DNA of 52,624 nucleotides from Pontibacter fetidus (GCF_010119545.1 NZ_JAAEAA010000026.1:1-52624), one strand, 5' to 3'. Positions 9,090 through 18,469 are shown, counted from the first letter of the stretch. Made by a program: numbers and translations. Notes: generated by a model not told the origin, from the sequence alone.

Positions 9090-9887
9090 ATGGATATAGA
9101 ACAACAGATAAGAACTGTGCAGGTAACCCGGTACGTTACGCCGCTGCGCGAAGGAGGCTCGCTGCCTGCCATTGTAGAGGCCGACGACGAGTTTATGTAT
9201 GTGTTAAAATTCAGGGGAGCCGGGCAGGGGATTAAGGCCCTGATTGCCGAACTGATATCGGGGGAGATTGCCCGTTTGCTTGGCTTTAGGGTGCCTGAAA
9301 TTGTGTTTATAGAACTGGACGAAGCCTTTGGCCGCACCGAACCCGACGAAGAGATACAGGACCTGCTGCGTGCCAGTGAAGGGGTAAATCTGGGGCTGCA
9401 TTACCTGTCCGGGGCCATTACCTTTGATGCGCTGGTAACAACGATAGATGAAACACTGGCCTCGCAGGTGGTTTGGCTGGATAGTTTGATAACCAACGTA
9501 GACCGCACGCCGCGCAACACTAACATGCTGATGTGGCACAAACAACTCTGGCTCATCGATCACGGGGCTTCGTTATACTTCCACCATGCGTGGCAGAACT
9601 GGGAAGAACAGGCCAAGCGCCCCTTTGCCCAGATAAAAGACCACGTACTACTGCCGCAAGCTACCGAACTGGAAAAAGTAGACGCTGACTTTAAAGCCAT
9701 ACTTACCCCGGAGCGCATCCAAACTATAGTTGACCTCATACCTACAGAGTGGCTCATAACTATAGAATCCCCGTTCGAAACTGCCCAGGAGCACCGACAG
9801 GCTTACGCCCAGTTCCTTAACACCCGCATTGCCCATTCAGAAACCTTTATCAGAGAAGCGCAACATGCCAGAAAAGCACTTATTTGA
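9090..9887 (+). CDS. HipA-like kinase (HipA_2 family)
   Basis: From the ATG at 9090 (MDIEQQIRTVQVTRYV) the protein has 265 residues; upstream in-frame codons precede the promoter. It has the reduced kinase layout of HipA-like proteins: a N-lobe strand with LKFRGAGQG, a catalytic-loop segment NVDRTPRNTNML with the putative catalytic Asp and a metal-binding Asn, and IDHGASLYF in the place of the metal-binding DFG. Members are known as standalone HipA-type kinases found beside DUF3037 genes, as here. The next gene begins inside its last codons (23-base overlap), implying translational coupling. Its substrate is unknown; a toxin-antitoxin role is a hypothesis. It lacks the N-terminal subdomain of classical HipA. 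Confidence 0.82.
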   Translation: MDIEQQIRTVQVTRYVTPLREGGSLPAIVEADDEFMYVLKFRGAGQGIKALIAELISGEIARLLGFRVPEIVFIELDEAFGRTEPDEEIQDLLRASEGVNLGLHYLSGAITFDALVTTIDETLASQVVWLDSLITNVDRTPRNTNMLMWHKQLWLIDHGASLYFHHAWQNWEEQAKRPFAQIKDHVLLPQATELEKVDADFKAILTPERIQTIVDLIPTEWLITIESPFETAQEHRQAYAQFLNTRIAHSETFIREAQHARKALI

Positions 9888-10248
9888 GTACGCCGTTATC
9901 CGGGTGGTACCCCGGGTAGAGCGCGAAGAATTTCTGAATGTTGGGGTGATACTGTACTGCCGCGACCAGGGATTTCTGCACACACTTTATACCTTAAACG
10001 AGAACCGGTTACTAGCTTTTGCCCCCGACCTGGACTTACAGGAATTACAGGAACGGCTGCACGCGTTTGAGCGCATTTGTTGTGGCCGCAAAGAAGGCGG
10101 CAGGATAGGAGCATTAGGGATTGCCGAGCGCTTCCGGTGGTTAACCGCTGCGCGCAGTACCATCGTGCAAACTTCACCGGTGCACCCGGGGTTAACTGCA
10201 GATGCCAGCCAAACCCTTGAAAAGCTCTTTCATCAGTTAGTACTATAA
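9865..10248 (+). CDS. DUF3037 family protein, partner of the HipA-like kinase
   Basis: A 127-residue cytoplasmic protein beginning MPEKHLFEYAVIRVVPRVER, followed by EEFLNVGVILYCRD, the hallmark of DUF3037. The ATG at 9865 lies within the HipA-like gene and is in another frame, so the pair overlap by 23 bases. DUF3037 genes are repeatedly neighbours of HipA_2 kinases in bacteria, and this one could be an antitoxin, adaptor or substrate (inference). The palindrome AACTATAGTT at 10247-10256 overlaps the final bases of the gene. A strong hairpin terminator follows. Confidence 0.85.
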   Translation: MPEKHLFEYAVIRVVPRVEREEFLNVGVILYCRDQGFLHTLYTLNENRLLAFAPDLDLQELQERLHAFERICCGRKEGGRIGALGIAERFRWLTAARSTIVQTSPVHPGLTADASQTLEKLFHQLVL

Positions 10249-10344
10249 CTATAGTTCATACATAATATGATACCTGTTTTGCTCTCGCTCGTGGGACACA
10301 AGTGAGGGCGGCAGCTTTGAGATCAACTATAGTTCAGATATAAA

Positions 10345-10383
10345 AACAAAGACCACCCAACTATAACGGGGTGGTCTTTGTTT
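10345..10383. terminator. Strong bidirectional terminator
   Basis: Long stem AAACAAAGACCACCC / GGGGTGGTCTTTGTTT with an eight-base loop, between the DUF3037 gene and the convergent receptor gene. Confidence 0.85.
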
Positions 10384-10469
10384 AGTAGCTACTACTTACC
10401 AAAAAGTCATTTGCTGTTATCCTTTCTGGCAAGCAAGCTATAGTTCTAAAGCAATTTTTTTGTTACTGG

Positions 10470-12935
10470 TTAATTGCCGCCAGCTCTGCTCTTTTCTTCT
10501 TCGGCGCCGCTTGTACGCTTGCGCGACGGTGCTACCTGCGACTGACCAAAGCGATAGTTAAAGCTGAGGGTTGCCACCTGCGAATCTCGGGTCTGGTAGA
10601 AGTTTTCGGCGTAGCGGCTGGTAGCGGTGGCGCCATTTACTTTGTTGGTGTAAAAGATGTCGCTTACGTTCAGTTTTATGCTTGCCTTTTTGTCCCAAAG
10701 CTGCTTCTGCACACCCGCCGACACAAACCAGATAGGGTCTACATCCAGGAAGCCATACGCCTCAGATGTTCTGTATACACCGGTCGCTTCCGCAGACCAG
10801 CCCTTCGATAAGTTGAACGTGTTGTTAGAGTTGATGTTAAAGGAAACCTGGCCGTTGTTAAGATCAGTGTTTGCCAGGTTGCCGCGGTACAGGCCATAGT
10901 AGGTTGTAACATTATTTACACTGTTAAACCAGTTGCCTACCGAGAAGGGTACCGTAACTGCCAGGGCATAATAATCATAGCGCTCCAGGTTCTCGAATAT
11001 CTGCTTTACTACTCTTCTTGTGCCTTGTGCATCTTCCTCCTCGTCTGGTTGCAAAACCTGTACAATAGCATCAGAAGTATAACTATAGCTCAGTTTTGTA
11101 ACAATGCGCTGGTCAAATGTATAGGTAAACTCAAAGTTGTAAGAAGTTTCAGGGGCTAAGTAAGGGTTACCGGCAGAGTAAGTGCTTGGGTCTAAATAGT
11201 TTTTAAAAGGGTTAAGCTGGTTGTAAGAGGGTCTGTTAATTCTGCGGCTCAGGGAAAGGCCCAGGTCGTGTTTCTTACTTAAGGCATACCCTACAAAAGC
11301 ACTCGGGAACAACTGGGTGTAGCTGGTGTCAATTTTACGTTCACTTTCATCAACAATTTCAGACAGCTGCTCGCCTTTTGCATTCGTGTTCTCCAGTCGT
11401 AAGCCGGCCTGCATGCTTAGTTTTTCCCATTTTTTAGAAGTGTTCAGGTAAGCGGCATTAATGTTCTCATCATATAAAAAATGGTTGCTTTTGCGGGCAT
11501 CAAACACGTTGCCGCCGTTGCTTCTGTTATAAAACGCGAGGTTGTTATCGGCACTTACCAGGCTGCTTTTAAAACCGGCATCCAGTTTACCGTTTATACT
11601 TTGCAGTGGCTGGGTATAGTCTGCTTTCGCCGATTGTATGGTCAGTTTGCCATCCAGCGTACCATATAACAGATCAGGAGATCTTCTGAGGCTGCCATCC
11701 GGATTATAGGTTTTGGTTGTAAAATCCTGCAGGTCGGTGTTCGAATAGTTTACATAATCCAGGTCAGCGGTAACCTCGCGGCCGGTGCTGTCTATAGTAT
11801 GTTTCAGGTTCAGGTTCAGGGCGTGGTTCTTTCGGTCGTGGCCGGCAATGGCATCTGTAATAAACGTAGAGTCAGCAACACCCTGGTAATTTCTGCCTTC
11901 CGAAAAATTATGGTTGTCGCGGTCTATTGCAGTCAGGTAGCCGCTGGCTACAACGCCAACTATAGTTTTAGGGCTTACAAAATAATCGGCACCTACGCGC
12001 GCATTGTGGGTGTTAAACTGAAAGTTGAACCTGTTTTTCTGGTCGTAGTTGCCATCAAAGTTTTTGTTCTCGTCATAAAAAGTCCGGAAGATGTCCAGTT
12101 GGGTAAAGTCGTCGCGGTACACATAGTTATAGCTGCCAAACAGGTTGAATTTTTTAGTGCGGTTATTCAGCTGTAGCCCTTGGTTGGTTTTAAATTTCTG
12201 GCCATACCCAAACGAAGAAGAAATACTACCGTTAGTGCCCAGGCTTTTGTCGCGCTTCAGTTTAATATCGATAATGCCAGAATTGCCAGCTGCATCATAC
12301 TTCGACGATGGATTTGTGATCAGCTCGATCTTATCTACAGAGTTAGCCGACATACTGCGTAATACATTGGCCAGTTCTGCGCCGGTCATAGGCACTTGTT
12401 TTCCGTCTATCATCACAATTACACCGGCGCGGCCGCGCATACTGATGTTGTCGTTCTGGTCTACGGTTACGCCGGGCGCTTTTTCCAGCACTTCCAGGGC
12501 GGTGTTGCCAGCTGCCATAATACTGTTCTCCACGTTCAGCACGGTCTTATCCATGTGTTGCTCAATCAGCGGGCGCTGGCCTTCTACCACCACTTCAGCC
12601 AGGTTGGTGCTGTTTTGTAGTAAGGTTAAAGGCGCTATTTCCACCGTTCCGGATGTTCCGGATAGTGTAATTTCCTGGCTCATTGTTCGGGCATAGCCTA
12701 CCATGCTGGCAGCTACCCTATACTTGCCTGCCGCCAATCCGTCAAACCGGTAAGCCCCCGACTCTTCCGATAATGCACCTTTTACCAGCGACGAATCAGC
12801 AGCATGTAAGAGCAGCACATTGGCATATCCGACCGCTTTTTTATCGCCGTCCAGCAAACTGCCTTTTATACTTGCCTGCTGTGCGCTCAGATTAGTGAAG
12901 GCAAGCAGCAAAAGTGGTAGTAGTAATTTCTTCAT
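10470..12935 (-). CDS. Outer-membrane beta-barrel receptor (TonB-dependent receptor-like, OMP_b-brl_3)
   Basis: An 821-residue outer-membrane protein. A signal peptide (MKKLLLPLLLLAFTNLSAQQ) is followed by a carboxypeptidase-regulatory-like beta sandwich (about 22-110: GSLLDGDKKAVGYANVLL), a plug-like domain (about 115-235, with VLEKAPGVTVDQND and SKYDAAGNSGIIDIKLK), and a long beta-barrel with alternating aromatic strands such as RLENTNAKGEQL and NPYLAPETSYNFEFTY. This is the Bacteroidetes-specific barrel subfamily whose substrates are mostly unknown; no SusD partner is nearby, so glycan import of SusCD type is unlikely. The extreme C-terminus (SRKRTSGAEEEKSRAGGN) is a charged tail beyond the last strand. 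The gene is alone and starts in an AAAACTATG context. Confidence 0.9.
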   Translation of the reverse strand: MKKLLLPLLLLAFTNLSAQQASIKGSLLDGDKKAVGYANVLLLHAADSSLVKGALSEESGAYRFDGLAAGKYRVAASMVGYARTMSQEITLSGTSGTVEIAPLTLLQNSTNLAEVVVEGQRPLIEQHMDKTVLNVENSIMAAGNTALEVLEKAPGVTVDQNDNISMRGRAGVIVMIDGKQVPMTGAELANVLRSMSANSVDKIELITNPSSKYDAAGNSGIIDIKLKRDKSLGTNGSISSSFGYGQKFKTNQGLQLNNRTKKFNLFGSYNYVYRDDFTQLDIFRTFYDENKNFDGNYDQKNRFNFQFNTHNARVGADYFVSPKTIVGVVASGYLTAIDRDNHNFSEGRNYQGVADSTFITDAIAGHDRKNHALNLNLKHTIDSTGREVTADLDYVNYSNTDLQDFTTKTYNPDGSLRRSPDLLYGTLDGKLTIQSAKADYTQPLQSINGKLDAGFKSSLVSADNNLAFYNRSNGGNVFDARKSNHFLYDENINAAYLNTSKKWEKLSMQAGLRLENTNAKGEQLSEIVDESERKIDTSYTQLFPSAFVGYALSKKHDLGLSLSRRINRPSYNQLNPFKNYLDPSTYSAGNPYLAPETSYNFEFTYTFDQRIVTKLSYSYTSDAIVQVLQPDEEEDAQGTRRVVKQIFENLERYDYYALAVTVPFSVGNWFNSVNNVTTYYGLYRGNLANTDLNNGQVSFNINSNNTFNLSKGWSAEATGVYRTSEAYGFLDVDPIWFVSAGVQKQLWDKKASIKLNVSDIFYTNKVNGATATSRYAENFYQTRDSQVATLSFNYRFGQSQVAPSRKRTSGAEEEKSRAGGN

Positions 12936-13408
12936 AGTTTTAGATTTTGTTTGATGATAGATAGTGTGTCAGGTGATGAAATTTATAGTTTAAAAATGCT
13001 GTGAGTTTTGAAATTGGGCATACCAAGGAGCGTGCCATTTTTGTAAGTTATTGATGTATAGGTTTTTGTGTGAAGATGTTAGGTTTAAGAACATTGGTCA
13101 GATCCCGTTTGCTGTCTGAAATCGAACAGCGGGGCGTCTGAAAATGAACACCACTTGTTAAGTTGGAGAAGGCTGAATGCATGAGGTTTTTGCAACTATA
13201 GTTTTACATACGATAATTTTCGTACATTAAAGACAAAGCTATTGCACGCAGGTTGCACCGAGAATAAAAATTATTTTAAAAGTGGTGAGAACAGGAGGGA
13301 AGTACAGAGCCGGATATCCGAAAATTTTAAGAATAGCAAACTATAGTTAAACATAAAAGCCACCCTTTGCAGGATGGCTTTAAAGTATAGCAAACGATAA
13401 CTTACACG
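12936..13408. other. Intergenic region upstream of the receptor gene
   Basis: 473 bases without a gene. It holds two exact AACTATAGTT copies (13194-13203, 13339-13348), the terminator at 13356-13383 and, on the minus strand, a weak TAGCTTTG box (13234-13241) about 300 bases from the receptor start. Nothing else is evident. Confidence 0.5.
13356..13383 (-). terminator. Terminator of selO
   Basis: Stem AAAGCCACC / GGATGGCTTT with one mismatch, 25 bases beyond the selO stop codon on the minus strand. Confidence 0.65.
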
Positions 13409-14965
13409 TTACGAGCTACAGGAAAGCATTGAGCAACCTGCTTTCTGGCTGGCCCATTCCGGGCGCGTCTGGAAAAACGCGTCATGCTCGTTGGAGTAGG
13501 GTGTTTTCAGGGCTTGCTGTAGTTTCAGGAATAAGTCGTTTTTGCCTTGCTCCAGTTCTTCAATGGCTTGGTGCAGCAGGTAGTTCCGGAGTACAAACCG
13601 CGGGTTGGTTTTGCGCATCAACTCCTGCGATGCTGCCCTGGTTATAGTGTTGGTATTCAGGCGCTCCAGGTAATTCGAGATCAGACTATAAAGTTGTTCG
13701 CTTTGCTCAGGCGTAAGGTCATCATACAAACTGTCTTTAAAATGCCCGGTTACCTCCTGGGCGCTTGCCATGTACAGCGGCAATTCAATCAGCAACTGGA
13801 AAAAGATGGTCATATCAGGTTTGATGGCGGCAAGGGTTTTCTCAAACTGCGTGATCAGGTCTGTGTCCTGGTTCGTTACTTTATCGAGGCCCAGTTTTCG
13901 GCCCATCATCTGGTAATACTTTTTCCAGTAAATCTCTTTGTAGGTTTCTAAAGCAGCCAGTAACTGTTCTTTTTCAGCGAGTGGCAACAGTGCGGCTGCC
14001 AGGCAACCCAGGTTCCAGTAACCTATAGATGGCTGTTTTCCAAAGGCGTAGCGGCGGCCCGGCAGGTCGGTGGTGTTTGGGGTAAAATCAGGGTCAAAGT
14101 CATCTACAAAAGAGTAGGGGCCATAGTCTATCGTTAATCCAAGTACCGACATGTTATCGGTGTTCATAACGCCATGCACAAACCCTACGCGCTGCCATTC
14201 TACCATTAAACCTGCGGTACGCTCAACCACTTCTTTAAACCAATCAATCACTTTGTTTTCGCCAGTTATGTGCGGATAATAGCGGTCTATGGTCCAGGTT
14301 ACCAGTTGCTGCAGATTCTCGGTTTCTTTACGGGCATTCAGGAGTTCAAAATTACCAAACCGCAGAAAACTGGGTGCTACGCGCATAACTATAGCACCGG
14401 GCTCGTAAGCTGCGTTTCCGTTGTAAAACATGTCGCGCAGCACGGGTTCGCCGGTTGTTACCAAACTAAGCGCACGCGTAGTAGGCACACCCAGGTAATG
14501 CATGGCCTCGCTCATCAGGTACTCCCGCACCGACGAACGCAAAACTGCACGGCCATCTGCCCGGCGCGAGTACGCCGTAGGGCCGGCACCTTTCAACTGC
14601 AGCTCATAGGTTTGGCCAGCTATAGTTTCCCACTCGCCCAGGGTTATGGCGCGGCCATCGCCAAGTTGCCCTGCCCAGCTACCAAACTGGTGCCCGGCAT
14701 AGCAGGCTGCATAAGGGTACATGGTATCAGTTACATAGTTGCCACCTAAAATATCAAGCTCCTGTTGGCCTTCGGGTTTTTGTATGCCAAGTTCTTTTGC
14801 CAGCTCCTCAGACCAGGCCAGTAAACTAACCTTTTCTACAGGTGTGGGCATGGCTTTGCTGTATAAAACGCCCGGTGTCTGGCGGGGTGTTACGTTGCCA
14901 CTATCATCACCCGGGAAGGAAGTTACAAATTCTTTTTTATAGTTCTTTGAGCGAAGGCTCTCCAT
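13409..14965 (-). CDS. selO: SelO/YdiU family protein adenylyltransferase
   Basis: SelO is a pseudokinase-fold enzyme that transfers AMP from ATP to Ser, Thr or Tyr of target proteins, linked to redox stress. The ATG at 14965 (MESLRSKNYKKEF) gives 518 residues; a TTG start at 15046 would add 27 residues without homology signals. Seen: NYVTDTMYPYAACYAGHQFG, LGDGRAITLGE, LKGAGPTAYSRRADGRAVLR, the catalytic-loop segment HGVMNTDNMSVLG and the DFDPDFTPN segment. The C-terminus ends GCSMLSCSS, the Cys form of the conserved motif that carries selenocysteine in eukaryotic SelO. It is cytoplasmic and monocistronic, ending at its own terminator. Confidence 0.95.
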   Translation of the reverse strand: MESLRSKNYKKEFVTSFPGDDSGNVTPRQTPGVLYSKAMPTPVEKVSLLAWSEELAKELGIQKPEGQQELDILGGNYVTDTMYPYAACYAGHQFGSWAGQLGDGRAITLGEWETIAGQTYELQLKGAGPTAYSRRADGRAVLRSSVREYLMSEAMHYLGVPTTRALSLVTTGEPVLRDMFYNGNAAYEPGAIVMRVAPSFLRFGNFELLNARKETENLQQLVTWTIDRYYPHITGENKVIDWFKEVVERTAGLMVEWQRVGFVHGVMNTDNMSVLGLTIDYGPYSFVDDFDPDFTPNTTDLPGRRYAFGKQPSIGYWNLGCLAAALLPLAEKEQLLAALETYKEIYWKKYYQMMGRKLGLDKVTNQDTDLITQFEKTLAAIKPDMTIFFQLLIELPLYMASAQEVTGHFKDSLYDDLTPEQSEQLYSLISNYLERLNTNTITRAASQELMRKTNPRFVLRNYLLHQAIEELEQGKNDLFLKLQQALKTPYSNEHDAFFQTRPEWASQKAGCSMLSCSS

Positions 14966-15250
14966 AGGTTCAGGTTTAGTAAGTGTATTTGCTGCTGCGT
15001 ATGCTTTAGCTTTCAGTAGTATAGGTTGCAGCCTTTTAACTAACAACTATAGCGCACAAATAGTTGACGGTTGCCGGCATATCTGGTAAGTATAGCTTCC
15101 TGTAAGTTTAGGTAAAATGAGTATAACTTTAGAGGCAGCTACATAGTATAGCAGCATAATTCGGTGATAGGTGCCGGTTGGTTTAAACTATATATCTAAT
15201 GTGCGCCGCCTATCGTATGTAAAATGAACTTATAAAACGCTACGACTACT

Positions 15251-15451
15251 ATGGAAAATAACACATCACAAACAACGCTGGTGAGCCTGATGCATAATCC
15301 GTCGCAACTGGCAGATATTTTAAAAGACCCTTCCAGACACGGACTGGACTTTTATAACGGACTCTCGACAAAAGAAAAACAGTATATTTTGTTTGCAGCC
15401 GCTGCAGGCCTTATCGGGTATGCCATTTACCTGGGCAAACAAAACGTATAA
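15251..15451 (+). CDS. Small single-span membrane protein
   Basis: 66 residues: a soluble N-terminal part with NPSQLADILKDPSRHG, then a hydrophobic helix at about 47-61 (ILFAAAAGLIGYAIYLG) and a short Gln/Asn tail. The architecture (short amphipathic region plus C-terminal anchor) resembles small stress-associated membrane proteins but I recognise no family. The ATG is in an ACTACTATGG context, and a terminator follows within 20 bases, which supports a real gene. Confidence 0.6.
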   Translation: MENNTSQTTLVSLMHNPSQLADILKDPSRHGLDFYNGLSTKEKQYILFAAAAGLIGYAIYLGKQNV

Positions 15452-15466
15452 CTACAACATAACAGA

Positions 15467-15495
15467 AAGATACGGTGCGCATAGCCCGTATCTTT
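15467..15495. terminator. Bidirectional terminator
   Basis: Stem AAAGATACGG / CCCGTATCTTT between two convergent small genes; T-run on the plus strand. Confidence 0.75.
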
Positions 15496-15915
15496 TTACT
15501 TTTTGCCTTTCCCCTTTTTTGCCTTGTTTACCTCAGCTTTCAGGTCTTTATATTCCTCGTTGGTAACCGTTACAGTATAGTATACTTCCGTTAAAATGGT
15601 AAGGTCGGTATCATAGTCATAGGTAATGGTAAGTGCCAGCTCTTTGTTCGGGTTTAGCACGTATTCCTCACCTACTTTATCATACACCTCAAACTCGTAT
15701 TCGCCTTCCTCCAACTGCTTGTTTGGGATGCGTGCCAGGCAGTCGCCGGTAATTACAAGCGGTGTATCCAGCTCCACTACCAGGTCAAAGGGCTGGTAAT
15801 ATTTTCCGTCTTTCTTGTGCGTAATGTACTCAACCTTGTCCAGCTGTAGCGCTATGCCGCTGTTATTGCTGTCGCGTTTGGTTTTTATGTCCTGTATGTT
15901 GCCTGTTAATCTCAT
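15496..15915 (-). CDS. Hypothetical soluble beta-rich protein
   Basis: 139 residues, no signal peptide or membrane helix. The sequence alternates charged and hydrophobic residues (FDLVVELDTPLVITGD, ELALTITYDYDTDLTILTEVYYTVTVT), suggesting a beta-sandwich, and ends in a Lys/Gly-rich tail KAKKGKGKK that might bind nucleic acid or membrane lipid (inference). I do not recognise a family. It is flanked by terminators on both sides, so it is probably monocistronic. Confidence 0.65.
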   Translation of the reverse strand: MRLTGNIQDIKTKRDSNNSGIALQLDKVEYITHKKDGKYYQPFDLVVELDTPLVITGDCLARIPNKQLEEGEYEFEVYDKVGEEYVLNPNKELALTITYDYDTDLTILTEVYYTVTVTNEEYKDLKAEVNKAKKGKGKK

Positions 15916-16034
15916 CTGCGTTTTTGTGGTTCTGTGGCTATGGGGCTATCGTTTTAGCTATACCCGTACAAAGATAACAACTATAACTTAGGCACGCAGC
16001 TATAGTTATGCCTGGGATGGCAGCATATAAAAAA

Positions 16035-16064
16035 GAAAAGGCCCGCACAGTGTCAGGCCTTTTC
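16035..16064. terminator. Bidirectional terminator
   Basis: Stem GAAAAGGCC / GGCCTTTTC with a 12-base loop, about 40 bases beyond the stop of the disordered protein gene (minus strand). Confidence 0.7.
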
Positions 16065-16105
16065 TCCGAAGCTGTTGCACTTCGTATCAAACTATAGTTG
16101 TATGC

Positions 16106-16447
16106 TTATTTGGTATTGCTTTCGGTTCCTTTGTTTCCTTTCTGGCCCAGGTTTGTGCTGGCGTTAGGCTGGTTGTTACGGAACTCTTTATCCGAGCTGT
16201 CAGAGCCGCGGCTGGTGGTGGTCAGGTTGGCATTTGGGTCTTGTGGTGTAATGTTGTCGCGGTCACGGTTACCTGATCCGTGTTTGGCGCCACCGCTTTT
16301 GCCTTCCTGGCTTGGTTTATTTTCGCCGCGTGTGTTATCTGCTCCGCCGGCTACTCCTTTCGTTTGGGTGCCTTGTCCTAAACCGCTTACGCCCTGTCCT
16401 TTTCTCGTATTATTGTCTTCCGGAATGTTTCTGTTATTACTGCTCAT
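16106..16447 (-). CDS. Hydrophilin-like disordered protein
   Basis: 113 residues with almost no hydrophobic amino acids: rich in Asn, Gly, Ser, Lys, Asp and Thr (for example NIPEDNNTRKGQGVSGLG, KSGGAKHGSGNRDRDN). No signal peptide. Such a composition is typical of intrinsically disordered, heat-soluble hydrophilins that protect cells during drying, but the assignment is by composition only. It lies just upstream of a DoxX/aldo-keto reductase/zinc dehydrogenase group, consistent with a general stress setting. Confidence 0.6.
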   Translation of the reverse strand: MSSNNRNIPEDNNTRKGQGVSGLGQGTQTKGVAGGADNTRGENKPSQEGKSGGAKHGSGNRDRDNITPQDPNANLTTTSRGSDSSDKEFRNNQPNASTNLGQKGNKGTESNTK

Positions 16448-16745
16448 CGTTTGTTTTCTTTAAGTTAATGTATGGGTTTGCAAAAGCCCGAACTGCTTCG
16501 GGGTATGTGGGTTTACGCAGGAACTGCTGCTTTAGGTTAAGTGTAAGCTGTCGGCAGCCAGTAATTTCAACCTTAAAATGAGATGCTAAGCTTAAGACGA
16601 ATAAAGAGCGGGCTGATGCTATAGTTGGCAAATTTTATACTTTTTCAACTTTATATATAGTATTTCGTTTATGGCTTTTAAGTAGCAGTATTATAGTTGG
16701 TTATGCTGATTTTTTCCTTAAATGTATACTTCAAAAGATCAAACT

Positions 16746-17171
16746 ATGGAAAGAGTTTTAGGTAGTTACAGTCCGCATATTTATGCCTTGCTCCGCATTG
16801 TAGCGGGCTTAATGTTTGCCATGCACGGCACACAAAAACTATTTGGCTGGCCCGGCGATGGCAACACGGTAGATATCGCTTCAATGATGGGTGTAGCCGG
16901 TATTATTGAGTTAGTAGGTGGCCTTATGATCGCATTTGGTTTCCTGACAAGTATAGCAGCTTTTATTTGTAGCGGCGAAATGGCGGTCGCTTTTTTTATG
17001 GCGCATTTTCCGCAGGGGCCAATACCTTTGTTAAACCAGGGCGAACTGGCAGCGTTATACTGTTTTCTGTTCCTGTACATAGCGGCGCGTGGCTCTGGTA
17101 TCTGGAGTATAGATGCTGCCATGAACCGCGGAACAGTAACCGATGCTGATGCCCGACGTCACCGGATCTGA
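16746..17171 (+). CDS. DoxX family membrane protein
   Basis: From the ATG at 16746 (AAACTATGG context; MERVLGSYSPHIY) the protein is 141 residues; an in-frame ATG at 16722 would add eight. Four hydrophobic helices are seen, starting with LLRIVAGLMFAMHGTQKLFGW, the DoxX signature. DoxX proteins are inner-membrane proteins linked to thiosulfate:quinone oxidation in archaea and to redox homeostasis in bacteria; the precise role here is unknown. It is followed by an aldo/keto reductase gene on the same strand after 105 bases. Confidence 0.88.
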   Translation: MERVLGSYSPHIYALLRIVAGLMFAMHGTQKLFGWPGDGNTVDIASMMGVAGIIELVGGLMIAFGFLTSIAAFICSGEMAVAFFMAHFPQGPIPLLNQGELAALYCFLFLYIAARGSGIWSIDAAMNRGTVTDADARRHRI

Positions 17172-17276
17172 ACATTCTGATTGCTTTATAGTTTGTTTAC
17201 ACACCTGTGCTATAGTTGCTAACCAGCTGTGGTATGGGTCGTAAACGTATATTTTACTAACAAGGCAAACATAGCT

Positions 17277-18146
17277 ATGGCAGAGACGACCTCGGTTAAA
17301 AAGACATTTACAATTGGCAACGACCTGACCGTAAACCGGATGGGTTTCGGCGCGATGCGCATTACAGGCGAAGGCATCTGGGGGCCGCCAAAAGACAAAG
17401 ACGAAGCCATTCGGGTACTGCAGCGAACCGTAGAACTGGGTATTAATTTTATAGATACTGCCGATAGTTACGGACCAAATATTTCGGAGGAACTGATTGC
17501 AGAAGCACTTTACCCGTACCCGAAAGACCTGGTAATTGCCACCAAAGGCGGCCTTACCCGCACCGGCCCTAATGTCTGGCCCATTAACGCACACCCCGAT
17601 TACCTGCAGAAAGCCCTGGAAGGAAGCCTGAAACGACTGAAACAGGACAGAATTGACTTGTACCAGTTGCACCGCGTAGACCCCGAAGTACCTTACGAGA
17701 AAACGCTGGAGTTTTTGCAACGCGCCCAGGAAGAAGGACTGGTAAAACACATAGGCCTTTCCGAAGTAACAGTTGACCAGATCAAGAAAGGGCAGCAGTA
17801 TTTCAACGTAGTTTCGGTACAAAACAAGTATAGTGTCGATTTCAGGACGAAGTGGGAAGATGAGCTGAAGTTTTGTGAAGAACAGGACATGGCCTTTATC
17901 CCCTGGAACCCGATAAACGCCGGCAATGTAGGCGCAATCAGCAAACTGGAAGAGATCGGTAAAAAGTACGACGCCAGTGCCCACCAGGTAGCGCTAAGCT
18001 GGCTACTGCATCACTCCCCGAACATTCTGCTTATACCGGGCACCTCTAAAGTAAAACACCTGGAAGAAAATTATAAGGCTGCCTCCATTGCCCTTGCAGC
18101 AGAAGATATTAAAGAACTGGACCAACTGAAACAATCCGAAAAGTAA
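17277..18146 (+). CDS. Aldo/keto reductase
   Basis: A cytoplasmic NADPH-dependent carbonyl reductase of 289 residues. The start at 17277 (MAETTSVKKTF, CTATGG context) fits the family; the upstream GTG adds a nonsense leader. Seen: GFGAMRITGEGIWG near the N-terminus, the catalytic Asp/Tyr pair in FIDTADSYGPN, the catalytic Lys in VIATKGG, the His in LYQLHRVDP, and the cofactor segment IPGTSKVKHLEEN near the C-terminus. All four tetrad residues are present, so it should be active. Substrate unknown. A terminator-like hairpin follows. Confidence 0.92.
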   Translation: MAETTSVKKTFTIGNDLTVNRMGFGAMRITGEGIWGPPKDKDEAIRVLQRTVELGINFIDTADSYGPNISEELIAEALYPYPKDLVIATKGGLTRTGPNVWPINAHPDYLQKALEGSLKRLKQDRIDLYQLHRVDPEVPYEKTLEFLQRAQEEGLVKHIGLSEVTVDQIKKGQQYFNVVSVQNKYSVDFRTKWEDELKFCEEQDMAFIPWNPINAGNVGAISKLEEIGKKYDASAHQVALSWLLHHSPNILLIPGTSKVKHLEENYKAASIALAAEDIKELDQLKQSEK

Positions 18147-18469
18147 CGCCGGAAGTAACCAAATGGTGTAAAGGCCGCTGTAGTTTATAACTGCATCGGC
18201 CTTTCCGTTTGTAAAATACTAACTATAGTTTGTTGTTAAAGCGGTGCAATTGGCAGCTTAAAGAACGGGTGGTGAAGTATGGTAAATAGCACCATTTAAA
18301 TATAGTGTTTTACCTTAAAAATACAATTTATGCAACTTTGATGTCTTAGAGTAGTATTAACTGAAACGTAATTTCTATGCTTTCCAGTGACTTAGTCTTT
18401 TCTGTAAATCACTGAATAACATACAAATCATACAATACTACATGTCTAACATTAACTGAAAACAAACTT
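18147..18469. other. Intergenic region before the zinc dehydrogenase
   Basis: 323 bases holding the hairpin at 18170-18204 and one exact AACTATAGTT (18221-18230). The last 150 bases are AT-rich and likely carry the dehydrogenase promoter, but no clear TAnnTTTG box is seen. Confidence 0.5.
18170..18204 (+). terminator. Terminator of the aldo/keto reductase gene
   Basis: Stem AAAGGCCG / CGGCCTTT with an additional inner GCAG/CTGT-like pairing, 23 bases after the stop codon. Confidence 0.65.

Noticed and set aside
12145..12696. 183-codon plus-strand frame inside the receptor gene
   Set aside because: Antisense to the conserved plug domain of the receptor; no motif or start signal.
17055..17984. 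309-codon open frame on the minus strand opposite the aldo/keto reductase
   Set aside because: It is antisense to a gene with an intact catalytic tetrad; its translation is rich in Phe, Val, Tyr and Cys without any domain, as expected of a shadow frame.
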